Below are positions 32,092 to 39,360 of a stretch of DNA of 39,360 nucleotides, piece by piece (the stretch's first letter is position 1; each line of letters begins with the position of its first letter). The notes below the pieces were generated by a model. That model searched no databases, had not been told where the DNA came from, and saw only the letters and a program-made list of their open reading frames with translations. A program made the translations under genes and the position numbers. Origin of the DNA: Chloroflexota bacterium (GTDB lineage: Bacteria; Chloroflexota; Anaerolineae; Aggregatilineales; Phototrophicaceae); NCBI GenBank assembly GCA_026707225.1, contig JAPOXG010000118.1:1-39360 (forward strand), given 5' to 3'.

Positions 32092-32670
32092 ATGGCGACG
32101 CAAGAACGACTGCTTGACATTGACGCTGTCACTGAATTGATGCGGCAGCCGGAATATGCTTACAAGCGATTCTACCTAATGGACGGAGTGATCTATGAAA
32201 TGTCGCCAGTGAAACGGATTCATAGTCGTCTCGCAAATCGCATTAGCATGTTTCTCGGAATGTATGTGGAAGAGCGCGATTTAGGTGAAGTGCACGGTGA
32301 AATCGGTTGTTACGCGCCGGGTGACCGCAACACGATGCTCGCGCCAGATGTCGCCTTCTTCAGCCATGCGCGCTTGAGCCAGCAGCCTGAAGACGAGTTC
32401 TTTTCCGTCATGCCCGATTTGGCGGTGGAAGTCGCCTCGCCCAGCAACACGGTGTCGCAACTCCGCCGCAAGGCAAGCATCTATTTAGACAATGGCAGTC
32501 GCGTGGTCTGGATCGTCCTGCCGTCTCAAAGGGGCGTCGACGTCTGCCGTTCAGCCAGCGGCGCGCGCCTCGATATCGAATTTGTCGGCGCTGACGGCGC
32601 GCTATCCGGCGAGGACGCGCTGCCCGGTTTTGAGTTGGCACTTAGTCGACTTTTTCCCGCGCCCAAGTAA
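32092..32670 (+). CDS. Uma2-family (DUF820) PD-(D/E)XK nuclease-fold protein, copy C
   Basis: 192 residues with the nuclease core in LAPDVAFFSHAR (Asp), DLAVEVASPSN (Glu) and QLRRKASIYLDNGSRVVWIV (Lys). From a different Uma2 subgroup than copies A and B (starts MATQERLLDIDAVTELMRQPE). Its own extended -10 lies close upstream. It is followed by a half repeat and a short copied tail of the CSLREA gene at 32763-32801. Confidence 0.88.
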   Translation: MATQERLLDIDAVTELMRQPEYAYKRFYLMDGVIYEMSPVKRIHSRLANRISMFLGMYVEERDLGEVHGEIGCYAPGDRNTMLAPDVAFFSHARLSQQPEDEFFSVMPDLAVEVASPSNTVSQLRRKASIYLDNGSRVVWIVLPSQRGVDVCRSASGARLDIEFVGADGALSGEDALPGFELALSRLFPAPK

Positions 32671-32682
32671 CTTGGTCTTAAA

Positions 32683-32707
32683 GGGCGAGTCGCCGCCTCG
32701 CTCCTAC
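32683..32707. repeat. Half GTAGGGG-type repeat behind Uma2 copy C
   Basis: GGGCGAGTCGCCGCCTCG followed by CTCCTAC. The duplicate behind copy D (33498-33522) still ends CCCCTAC, so the C copy has one changed base. Confidence 0.6.
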
Positions 32708-32762
32708 AAATTGTCGCAGTTAGATTCCATCCCGCAGCCGCTCCGCGTGCGCAAGCGTCGAG

Positions 32763-32801
32763 TCAGTTCTCCGGTATAAACTCAATCGCGCCAATGTCGC
32801 A
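32763..32801 (-). repeat. Copied tail of the CSLREA-type gene
   Basis: On the minus strand this encodes C-D-I-G-A-I-E-F-I-P-E-N-stop, against C-D-I-G-A-I-E-F-I-A-E-R-stop at the true end of the gene (33579-33617). The Phe codon differs only silently. No start belongs to it. Confidence 0.85.
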
Positions 32802-32867
32802 AGCTCGCCGTCGCAGCTGGTTTATCAAGCGTGCCAAAAGAGATATTCTCGCAGACAGTCGAAAGCA

Positions 32868-32876
32868 TGATAAGAT
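32868..32876 (+). promoter_or_regulatory. Extended -10 promoter of Uma2 copy D
   Basis: TG-A-TAAGAT 31 bases before ATG 32907, at the same place as in copy C; the base changes make it closer to the consensus. Confidence 0.5.
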
Positions 32877-32906
32877 ACGCATAGATGGTTCGCAAGGCAA
32901 AGCGAA

Positions 32907-33485
32907 ATGGCCACTCAAGAACAACTGATCGATATTGACGCTGTGACTGAATTGATGCGGCAACCCGAGTTTGCCGACAAGCGGTTTTACTTGATCGACG
33001 GAGAAATCATTGAGATGTCACCCGTGCAACGAGTTCATAGCCGTCTCGCGTCAATGATCGACTTTTTCCTGCGTGGATACGTCATGTCGAAGGACTTGGG
33101 AGAAGTGCACGTTGAACATGGCTTCCGTCCGCCCGGTGACCGCAACACGATGCTCGCGCCCGATGTCGCCTTTATCAGCCACGCGCGCCTTAGCGGACAG
33201 CCCGCGGATGGATTCATTACCGTAATGCCAGATCTGGCGGTGGAGATCGCATCGCCTAATGATTCATTGGCGCAGCTCCGCCGGAAAGCTCGCATCTATC
33301 TCGACAATGGCAGTCGCCTGGTGTGGATCGTTCTGCCCTCTCAAAGGGGCGTCGATGTCTGCCGTTCGGCCAGCGGCGCGCGCCTCGATATCGAATTTGT
33401 CGGCGCTGACGGCGCGCTATCCGGCGAAGAAGCGCTGCCCGGCTTTGAGTTGGAGCTCAGTCGACTTTTTCCCGCGCCCAAATAA
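32907..33485 (+). CDS. Uma2-family (DUF820) PD-(D/E)XK nuclease-fold protein, copy D
   Basis: 192 residues, tandem paralogue of copy C 815 bases downstream. The nuclease core is LAPDVAFISHAR, DLAVEIASPND and QLRRKARIYLDNGSRLVWIV. The C-terminal third is almost identical to copy C, whereas the first half has many replacements. Both copies are intact. It converges on the CSLREA-type gene. Confidence 0.88.
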   Translation: MATQEQLIDIDAVTELMRQPEFADKRFYLIDGEIIEMSPVQRVHSRLASMIDFFLRGYVMSKDLGEVHVEHGFRPPGDRNTMLAPDVAFISHARLSGQPADGFITVMPDLAVEIASPNDSLAQLRRKARIYLDNGSRLVWIVLPSQRGVDVCRSASGARLDIEFVGADGALSGEEALPGFELELSRLFPAPK

Positions 33486-33497
33486 CTTGGCCTTGAA

Positions 33498-33522
33498 GGG
33501 CGAGTCGCCGCCTCGCCCCTAC
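33498..33522. repeat. Half GTAGGGG-type repeat behind Uma2 copy D
   Basis: Partner of 32683-32707 with an intact CCCCTAC end. Confidence 0.6.
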
Positions 33523-33578
33523 AAATTGCCGCAGTTAAATCCGATTACCGCAGCCGCTCCAAGTGGGCAATCGTCGGA

Positions 33579-33869
33579 TCACCTCTCAGCTATGAACTCA
33601 ATCGCGCCAATGTCGCAGCCGCCGCCTTTTAAGGTGATATCCGATGAAACCGGCGGCAGATCCCAATTCAGCGTCACATCAGCAGAAAGCCTTATCACAT
33701 CGGCGCCAGCGCCGGCGGGACAGCCGCCAACCGCCTCATCCGTGTTCGCCGCGATTATCGCGTCCGCCAGAGTGCAATTGTCATCAAGAGCGATATCCGT
33801 CGCATAGACCGGCGTCGCCAAAGCAGACGCTAGCACGACAGCTTGGCAAAGAATCCAAAGTCGTCGCAT
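33579..33869 (-). CDS. Miniature CSLREA / choice-of-anchor-type secreted protein
   Basis: 96 residues. It has a signal peptide (LWILCQAVVLASALATPVYA, cleavage near 23), then a CSLREA-type start (DDNCTLADAIIAANTDEAVGG, ADVIRLSADVTL, SSDITLKGGG), and then jumps directly to the C-terminal CDIGAIEF motif that normally ends long choice-of-anchor/beta-helix surface proteins. Relatives are usually several hundred residues, with a right-handed beta-helix in between that is missing here. It may be an internal deletion with the frame kept, and may no longer work. Its tail is duplicated at 32763-32801. Confidence 0.65.
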   Translation of the reverse strand: MRRLWILCQAVVLASALATPVYATDIALDDNCTLADAIIAANTDEAVGGCPAGAGADVIRLSADVTLNWDLPPVSSDITLKGGGCDIGAIEFIAER

Positions 33870-33999
33870 TGATATTTCTCTGTGCCCTCTGTATCTCTTA
33901 TTTGATAAACCCCCTTGCGCGCGCGAGGAGTGGGCTTGTCATTTTGTGTGAGCGCGGTTGATTCTATTCGCTGCCGCCGAGCGGCTGTGGTGAATCTGC

Positions 34000-34944
34000 C
34001 TAAATCCCATCCCCCAGCCGCCGAATATGCGCGATCGTCTCGGCGATGCCTTCTTCCAGCGGCGTCTCGTAGACCGAATCGAAGCTCGCCCGCAGCGCGC
34101 TGTCATCAAAGCCGGCCGGGAAGGGCAGAGGATTATCGACGACTTCGATCGCCGCGCCGGGCAGCGCCTCCTGCGCCAGCGCCACGAAGCGCGCGACCGA
34201 TGATGGCGGACCGCCCAAATTAAAGCCGCGCGCGCCATCCAGCGGCTGCTCGGCCGCCAGGATGAATTGCCGCGCCACATCCGACGCCCACTGGAATTGC
34301 ATCTCACCGCTAAAGGGGATCTGGTAGGGCTGTCTCTTGGCGACCGCCACCAAGGCTTTGGTCGGCTCGCTGGTCATGCCTTGATTGCGCCCGACGCCGT
34401 AAACCGTGTAGGGACGCAGCGCCGTGCTGGTGATGCCGTTTTCTTCGAAGTACACCAGAGCGGTTTGTTCATTGCAGACCTTGTAAGCGCCGTAGAGCGT
34501 GCGCGGTTTCTTGGGCGCGTCGTTGGAGATGAACCCCGGCGGGAAGTCTGACGGCGGACCGTATACCCCGATAGACGAAGCGAAAGCGACATGGTCGACG
34601 CCGTTTGCGCGCGCCGCCTCAAAGATGTTGACGGTGCCGGTCACATTGACCTCGGCGCCGAGGACCGGATTGGCGCGGCAGAAGGGCACTTGCAGCGCCG
34701 CCAAGTGGATGACGCGCGTGATGCTGTGCTCGGCGAAAACCGCCTTCAGCGCCTCGGTATCGCGCAAGTCGCCCTGCACGAAGGTGATCGCTGCCTGCTC
34801 CTCGGCGCCCATCAGCCAATCAATGCGCTGGCGATCTTCGCTTTGATCGAAGTTGACGGCTCTTTTGCCGTTCCGTCCCAAGTGATGGAGCGCCCAGGCG
34901 CCTATGCAGCCCATGCCGCCGGTGACGAGATAGGTATCGGCCAT
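34000..34944 (-). CDS. NAD-dependent epimerase/dehydratase (extended SDR)
   Basis: 314 residues. The Rossmann NAD motif TGGMGCIG is at residue 8, the catalytic YxxxK reads YGAYK near 150, and FASSIGVYG holds the catalytic Ser/Thr. The substrate-binding half is typical of sugar-nucleotide or sugar-acid SDRs (LRPYTVYGVGRN). It starts two bases after the FAH-family gene, so the two are an operon, probably in sugar-acid breakdown. The precise substrate is not known. Confidence 0.88.
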   Translation of the reverse strand: MADTYLVTGGMGCIGAWALHHLGRNGKRAVNFDQSEDRQRIDWLMGAEEQAAITFVQGDLRDTEALKAVFAEHSITRVIHLAALQVPFCRANPVLGAEVNVTGTVNIFEAARANGVDHVAFASSIGVYGPPSDFPPGFISNDAPKKPRTLYGAYKVCNEQTALVYFEENGITSTALRPYTVYGVGRNQGMTSEPTKALVAVAKRQPYQIPFSGEMQFQWASDVARQFILAAEQPLDGARGFNLGGPPSSVARFVALAQEALPGAAIEVVDNPLPFPAGFDDSALRASFDSVYETPLEEGIAETIAHIRRLGDGI

Positions 34945-34946
34945 CG

Positions 34947-35822
34947 CTAAGCCTCGACCATTGGATTGCTCAGCTTGCCCAAGCCTTCGACCTCGACGAT
35001 GTATTCATCGCCCGGTTTCATCCATGCCTTTTCCGCCATGCCCATGATGACGCCTTCCGGCGTGCCAGTGCTGATGACATCGCCCGGGTTGAGCGTCATG
35101 ACCTTGCTGGCGTAGGCGATGACTTCGGCGACGGTGAAGATCATATCGGCGGTGTTGCTGCTCTGCCGTAGCTCGCCATTCATCCAGCCGTTGATTGATA
35201 GATTCTTCGGATCGGGGATCTCATCGGCCGTCACCACATAGGGACCCAGCGGCAGGAACTTGTCCAGCGTCTTGCCCAGCAGCCATTGCCCGCTGAGCAT
35301 CTGCAGCCGGCGCTCGCTAAGGTCATTCATATTGCAGTAGCCGAAGACCGCCTCCAGCGCCTCCTCGACCGCGACATTGCGCGCCGTCGCGCCCATTACC
35401 ACGCCCAACTCCGATTCATAATCGACGCGCGTCCAATCGGCTTGCAGCGGGATGCCTTCATTAGGCGCCGCGATGGCGTTGTTGAACTTGCTGAACAGGA
35501 CTGGTTCAGCCGGTGGCTCAGCGCCGGTTTCGGCCGCGTGCTTCTGGTAATTCAAGCCGACGCAGAGGATCTTGCCCGGATTGGGGACGGCCGGTCCATA
35601 GGTCAAGTCACTTTCGTTGAGGTAGAGCGCCGGATCCGTGGTGGACTCGATCAGAGCGCGCAGCCGCTCCAGCACCGCGTTGCCGCGCCCGTAAACTGCG
35701 TCAGGCGTGATGGGGCGTTTGACGCCAGCTGCCGCCGCAGCCGCCGCCACATCCAAGACGCCGCGCTCGGTCACGATTCCCAGTTGGTTGCCACCGCTGG
35801 TTTGGAACGTTGTCAGTCTCAT
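34947..35822 (-). CDS. Fumarylacetoacetate hydrolase family protein
   Basis: 291 residues. The FAH fold is seen in ILCVGLNYQKHAAETG, the metal ligands in DYESELGVVMG and the substrate part GYCNMNDLSERRLQ...GKTLDKFLPLGPYVV, ending with GDVISTGTPEGV. Relatives hydrolyse C-C bonds of acylpyruvates or act in the 2,4-diketo-3-deoxy-L-rhamnonate/fuconate pathways, which suits the SDR gene behind it. The upstream end is close to a gap of repeats (35823-36179), with no obvious promoter. Confidence 0.9.
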   Translation of the reverse strand: MRLTTFQTSGGNQLGIVTERGVLDVAAAAAAAGVKRPITPDAVYGRGNAVLERLRALIESTTDPALYLNESDLTYGPAVPNPGKILCVGLNYQKHAAETGAEPPAEPVLFSKFNNAIAAPNEGIPLQADWTRVDYESELGVVMGATARNVAVEEALEAVFGYCNMNDLSERRLQMLSGQWLLGKTLDKFLPLGPYVVTADEIPDPKNLSINGWMNGELRQSSNTADMIFTVAEVIAYASKVMTLNPGDVISTGTPEGVIMGMAEKAWMKPGDEYIVEVEGLGKLSNPMVEA

Positions 35823-35883
35823 GTTGATCCTTCTTAACTCTTGTCAATCACGCGCCTAGTGTACCCCGTCCATGTCGTCAGCT

Positions 35884-35912
35884 GTAGGGGAGAGCCACCG
35901 GCTCGCCCGTAC
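35884..35912. repeat. GTAGGGG-type palindromic repeat
   Basis: GTAGGGG (35884-35890) to GCCCGTAC (end 35912), the left half of the family. The 357-base gap 35823-36179 contains this and the next element and no gene. Confidence 0.65.
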
Positions 35913-36002
35913 GAATCGTTGGTGGGTCGCCCATTCCATGAACTCTGCGTCCGCTTTTTTTGATGAACCTACTAGACTCCGCTCTCAATCATATCGAAAT
36001 CT

Positions 36003-36101
36003 GTAGGGGTGAGACTTGTCTCGCCCTCCTATGAACATCACGTCATCAATCAACGGGCGACCGGCGGTCAGTGCCTGCGCGACCCAGTGGCTCGCCCCTA
36101 C
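36003..36101. repeat. GTAGGGG...CCCCTAC element, 99 bases
   Basis: Outer ends GTAGGGGTGA and TCGCCCCTAC (one mismatch in ten). As in 20965-21037, the left half holds a small palindrome around ACTTGT and the right half the CGACCCAGTGGCTCG motif; the extra length is internal. Confidence 0.75.
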
Positions 36102-36179
36102 TGAATTTAATTCTCGCGAGATCATTAATTGTGTGAGAGGCTATGGAGAATCAGCGCTGGTTAAGCGCGACGGCATCCC

Positions 36180-36998
36180 TTACTTCAGCGTCATTTCCCG
36201 TTCGCGCCGCTCCATCTCTTCTTTGTGCCAGCTCTCGCGCTCTTCATCGAACTTGAGAACACGGAAATGCTCGGCGAATTCGACGCCGACCATTTTTCCG
36301 CCGTCGCGATTTCCCCGCATCAGCCACTTCTTGGCGCCATTCTCGAAGTCTTCGCCGGCGCCGATCTGCGAAACATGGGCGCTGAGCGCCGCCATCTTCA
36401 GGTCAATCGTGCTGCTGATGTCATGGTAATGGGTCGGCGCTTGCGTCAGATTCAGGTAGAGCTCGCCAATCTTATGCGGCTCGAAGCCTTCCGCCAGAAG
36501 CTCTGGGAAGATGGGCCTCGTCTCGGAACTGGGGAAGACCGCGTAAATCGATGCTTCGCCCGCCGCCCGATGATCGGGATGATTCACATATCCACGATGC
36601 ACGAATATTGAGGTTGGGTCTTGGCAGACGACGCGATAGGGCTTGGTTTCGCGGAGGACGCGCGTGATATCGCGCCGCACATCCAGGGTCGCTTCCAGCT
36701 GTCCGTCGGGATAGCCAAGAAAGCGCACGTCATGGACGCCGACGCGCGCTGCCGCTTCCATCTGCTCCTGATAGCGCAGCTCGATCAACTGTTCGCGCCT
36801 GACGTCCGGGTCGTTGCTGCCGGCGCCGCCATCGGTGATGATGATATAGGTTGCCGTCGCGCCTTCTTCGCGGATCCAGCGGGCGACGCTGCCCGCCACG
36901 CCGAATTCGATATCATCGTGATGCGCCGCTGTCACCACAATGTGATAAGGTTCCTCGCGCTGTGGGATCTGTTGCAGCGCGCTGTAGTCAATGGTCAT
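36180..36998 (-). CDS. PIG-L / LmbE-family deacetylase
   Basis: 272 residues from ATG 36998 (TIDYSALQQIPQREEP); the frame is open for another 146 codons upstream, but that part is only the antisense of other sequence and lacks features. The zinc site is AHHDD (the usual motif is AHPDD, so one position is changed), with the third ligand in NHPDHR. Family members remove acetyl groups from N-acetylglucosamine-type sugars or related small molecules. Substrate unknown. It may serve glycan use along with the sulfatase and GH4 genes. Confidence 0.87.
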   Translation of the reverse strand: MTIDYSALQQIPQREEPYHIVVTAAHHDDIEFGVAGSVARWIREEGATATYIIITDGGAGSNDPDVRREQLIELRYQEQMEAAARVGVHDVRFLGYPDGQLEATLDVRRDITRVLRETKPYRVVCQDPTSIFVHRGYVNHPDHRAAGEASIYAVFPSSETRPIFPELLAEGFEPHKIGELYLNLTQAPTHYHDISSTIDLKMAALSAHVSQIGAGEDFENGAKKWLMRGNRDGGKMVGVEFAEHFRVLKFDEERESWHKEEMERREREMTLK

Positions 36999-37148
36999 GG
37001 CTTGTCCTCGTCCTTGTGAACTGCCCGCCTGTCCGCGCGCTGGCTGGCAGCCCGTCTTTCGATTGCGCCTTGCCGTATCAAGGTCGAGAGGATGGTACAA
37101 TCCGCTACAATATGCAAGGGTGACAGCGCCACGCGAACGGAGCCAGCG

Positions 37149-37490
37149 ATGAAGCAGGAATCGAAAATCACGACCTCGCGCAAGACCGACCGTGAGCGCA
37201 TCGCGGAGGTGGACCTGGATTCGCTTTCCGAGGCGCAGTTGCGGGAATTGTATGAAGAGATCTTCGGCGAGCCAAGCGACGAAGAGATCGTCGAGGAGTT
37301 GCGGGAAGCGGAAGCGGAATACGAAGCGGGCGACTACGAACCGACGCCGCTTGAGGCCGAAGATGATGACGAGCCATATCGCGAGCCGACCCGGCAAGAG
37401 ATCCTGGCCGGTATCAAGCAGGGCTGGAAGAGTCACTTGGCGGGACGGGGCAGGCCGATCCAGGAGTTGCTTGACGAGCTGCAGGATTAA
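37149..37490 (+). CDS. Acidic protein, probable antitoxin of a RelE-like pair
   Basis: 113 residues from ATG 37149, with GGAG seven bases upstream. The middle is extremely acidic (EEIVEELREAEAEYEAGD). The last 35 residues (TRQEILAGIKQGWKSHLAGRGRPIQELLDELQD) recall the C-terminal toxin-binding or DNA-binding part of RelB/Phd-like antitoxins. The toxin-like gene follows about 20 bases on. The name is based on context as much as on sequence. Confidence 0.6.
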   Translation: MKQESKITTSRKTDRERIAEVDLDSLSEAQLRELYEEIFGEPSDEEIVEELREAEAEYEAGDYEPTPLEAEDDDEPYREPTRQEILAGIKQGWKSHLAGRGRPIQELLDELQD

Positions 37491-37512
37491 TCCCTTTGTC
37501 GCTGCCGCTTGA

Positions 37513-37833
37513 TATTCTCACTGCCCCGAATTCGATCGCGACGTCAAAAAGCTGAGTAAGAAATCTCGCCGCATTGGCGAAGACATACGCGCGTTGATGC
37601 ACGAATTTGAAGCACTTGGGATTCATGGCGAACTGATGATCGGCTTTGATCGCGAAGTCCGTAAAGTTCGGCTGACAAACCGGTCCGCGAATCGCGGAAA
37701 ATCTGGTGGCTTCCGCGCCTTGTATTTGGTGGAGGATGAATTCGCGATACGACTGATACGTCTTTATTCCAAAACCGAAGAATCATCAGTAAGTCGCGCA
37801 GTGATTAGACGAACCCTTCGATTTTTGTCATAG
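37513..37833 (+). pseudogene. RelE/HigB-like toxin with a broken start
   Basis: In one frame from 37513 the protein reads YSHCPEFDRDVKKLSKKSRR and continues through EDIRALMHEFEAL, VRKVRLTNRS, GGFRALYLVE and IRLIRLYSK to a stop at 37833, a full RelE-fold toxin. But a TGA at 37510-37512 directly precedes it in frame, and the first usable starts (TTG 37594 or ATG 37597) would drop the first 28 residues. A one- or two-base shift near 37505-37512 would join it to TTG 37496 and restore a normal N-terminus. So it is a degraded toxin, a sequencing error, or a recoding site. Confidence 0.6.
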
Positions 37834-37937
37834 ATTATCCGATCAGGCTGTCCACGCAAGTGCAGAACCAAAGCTCTGCATTTTCGATTGCCGCCGCTGG
37901 GTTTATCATTGCCGCCATTTGAGCGAGGGCATCCCCC

Positions 37938-39173
37938 ATGCCGCGTCATTATCGGCTGCTGTGGTCAGTCTGCATCGGGCATCTGACTAACGACATCTTC
38001 TCTTCTATGACGCCGGTGTTGCTAACCTTCCTCGCCGCCGGCATCATGCCCATGAGCAATATTCAGATCGGCTTGGCGGTTAGCATGGCGCAGCTGCTCG
38101 GCGCCATCACACAGCCCTATTTCGGCATCCGCGCCGATCGCTCCGGCGGCCGCTGGCTCGGCACATTTGGCTTGGCTTTTCACGTCGGCTTATTCACGCT
38201 CGCGGTCATACTGGCCGCGGCGACCCGGCATTATTGGCTGATGTTTATCCCGATCGTGCTGGCGCCCATCGGCAGCGGCGCCCTGCATCCGGTCGGCGCC
38301 CTGCATTCCGCTGAAGCGGTGCCGCGGCGCTCCGCCTTTAACATGGCGGTCTTCTTCCTGATGGGGCAGACCGGCTTGGCCCTCGGTCCCGCGATTGCCG
38401 GCATCCTGCTCGAACGGGCGAACCCGGACCTCTTGGGGCAAATGGGCGCGGCGGTCGGCATCACCTATTTCGGCATCCAGGACAATCTCAATCCGATCAT
38501 TTTGCTTTCCCTGCTCTCGCTGCCTGCGATAATTCTGATGGCCACCAGCATCCCGCGCCATCATGAGCATCATGAAGAACAGAATAAACGAAAGGCGGAG
38601 CGGGAACATGGCACGACGCAAAAGCTGCCATTATTCGCGTTTTTGGTCCTGGGCGTCATCGTATTGCTGCGCGGTTTGGGCCAGCAAGGCTCGGTCGCTT
38701 TTGTGCCGGTTCTCTTCGAGCAGAAAGGCTGGGACGCCGCCGCCTATGGCGCCATCACCAGTTCGTATTGGATCGCCTCGGCCGTCTCCGGTCTCGTTTT
38801 CGGCCGGCTGGCGGATCGCTTTGATCGGCGCATGGTGATGATGCTCAGCATGCTCTTTTCGGCGCCCGCATTCTTCCTGCTGCCCGCTTACGAAGGCGCC
38901 TTCGCCTTCTTCCTGGCGATTGCCGCGGGCGGATTGTCCGGCGGCGCGCACAGCCTGATCGTCGTCATGGCGCAAGACTTGATCCCCATGCGCAAGGGCT
39001 TCGCCTCGGGCGCGATTCTGGGTTTCATTTTCGCCACCGGCGCCATCGGATCGCTCGCCATTGGCTTCATCTCCGACCAGATCGGCCTGGCGCTGACCTT
39101 TCAGATCGTCGCCGTGATGATCGCGGTCGCCGGCGCCCTCAGCCTGCTCTTGCCGCGGCAGTCTCGGTCTTGA
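37938..39173 (+). CDS. MFS exporter, fosmidomycin-resistance-like
   Basis: 411 residues with about 12 hydrophobic helices. The start HLTNDIFSSMTPVLLTFL and the GALHPVGA motif in the fourth helix are typical of the Fsr-like group of MFS drug exporters. A His/Lys-rich cytoplasmic loop (HHEHHEEQNKRKAEREH) joins the two halves. The second half has GLVFGRLADRFDRR, the loop-8/9 counterpart of the motif-A loop. Ligand unknown; some relatives export cyanate or other small molecules. Confidence 0.88.
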   Translation: MPRHYRLLWSVCIGHLTNDIFSSMTPVLLTFLAAGIMPMSNIQIGLAVSMAQLLGAITQPYFGIRADRSGGRWLGTFGLAFHVGLFTLAVILAAATRHYWLMFIPIVLAPIGSGALHPVGALHSAEAVPRRSAFNMAVFFLMGQTGLALGPAIAGILLERANPDLLGQMGAAVGITYFGIQDNLNPIILLSLLSLPAIILMATSIPRHHEHHEEQNKRKAEREHGTTQKLPLFAFLVLGVIVLLRGLGQQGSVAFVPVLFEQKGWDAAAYGAITSSYWIASAVSGLVFGRLADRFDRRMVMMLSMLFSAPAFFLLPAYEGAFAFFLAIAAGGLSGGAHSLIVVMAQDLIPMRKGFASGAILGFIFATGAIGSLAIGFISDQIGLALTFQIVAVMIAVAGALSLLLPRQSRS

Positions 39174-39360
39174 CGATTCAACTGACGCGCGGTCGGCTAT
39201 AGCCGCTCGCACAAAGGATACCGGCTCACACAAAATAGCGAATCCGACCGTAGTCGAAAGCTGTAAGGCTTGTCCGCTACTGTTTCGATATAGCCAAACG
39301 AGAATTGAAAGAAGGTGCTAATTTAGAGTAAGAGCCAGACTCTCACATAAGGAGCTTACT
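39174..39360. other. Gene-free end of window
   Basis: No gene is visible. It contains a perfect 12-base palindrome CGGCTATAGCCG at 39194-39205, without a T-tract, so it is not a clear terminator. Confidence 0.4.

Larger units (their letters stand above)
32010..33620. repeat. Tandem duplication of a Uma2 unit of about 815 bases
   Basis: The two units (about 32010-32824 and 32825-33620) each contain an extended -10 promoter, a Uma2 gene, a GTAGGGG-type half repeat and the last bases of a minus-strand CSLREA-type gene. Corresponding points are 813-817 bases apart. The right half of each Uma2 gene is far more alike than the left half. Confidence 0.85.

Noticed and set aside
36999..37436. Long N-terminal extension of the PIG-L protein
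   Set aside because: The extra 146 codons overlap the antisense of the antitoxin gene and contain no recognisable domain; the family start fits ATG 36998.

Overview
The window looks like a chromosomal segment of a GC-rich bacterium with a large accessory gene pool. My best guess is Chloroflexota (Anaerolineae-like). The hints are two F420/deazaflavin-type nitroreductase-fold genes, MoxR/CoxE-type AAA and VWA genes, an orphan roadblock protein, expanded Uma2 and MNT/HEPN families, and MR/MLE, sulfatase, GH4 and PIG-L catabolic genes. No rRNA or tRNA lies in the window, so the phylum is an inference. I found no integrase, transposase, CRISPR array or phage structural gene.

Layout. 1-9.1 kb is mostly housekeeping: coaBC, an SRPBCC protein, a retropepsin-like protease with a small partner, a MoxR ATPase, an ALDH7-type dehydrogenase, tsaB-tsaE, a roadblock protein and a GNAT acetyltransferase. 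9.1-12.4 kb holds secreted proteins of unknown function, including an unlisted 40-residue membrane microprotein overlapping the gene before it. 12.6-18.5 kb is the most striking region. A CoxE-type VWA gene is followed by four tandem MNT antitoxin/HEPN toxin cassettes, then two tandem Uma2 genes. Copies of the VWA gene's own 3' end lie in front of cassettes 2, 3 and 4. 18.5-28.2 kb is catabolic: an MR/MLE enolase with a U32-like TIM-barrel protein, a sulfatase, a C39-like peptidase, a GH4 glycosidase and PepF, plus a possible HEPN-like two-gene unit after pepF. 28.2-30.1 kb is a three-gene operon of two DUF488 proteins and a probable dual-OB protein. 30.2-33.9 kb has SppA, a second tandem Uma2 pair and a shrunken CSLREA-type surface gene whose tail is duplicated between the Uma2 copies. 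34.0-39.2 kb has an SDR epimerase with an FAH-family hydrolase, a PIG-L deacetylase, a degraded RelE-like toxin-antitoxin pair and an MFS exporter.

How the parts work together. Scattered short operons suggest use of sugar acids and sulfated or acylated glycans (MR/MLE dehydratase, FAH-type hydrolase, SDR, sulfatase, GH4, PIG-L). Between them are toxin-antitoxin or conflict-type modules that have grown by local duplication, gene conversion and probably import of diverged alleles. The recurrent theme is that a small two-gene or one-gene cassette sits at the 3' end of a conserved gene and carries a copy of that gene's tail. This is seen independently at the VWA locus and at the CSLREA locus.
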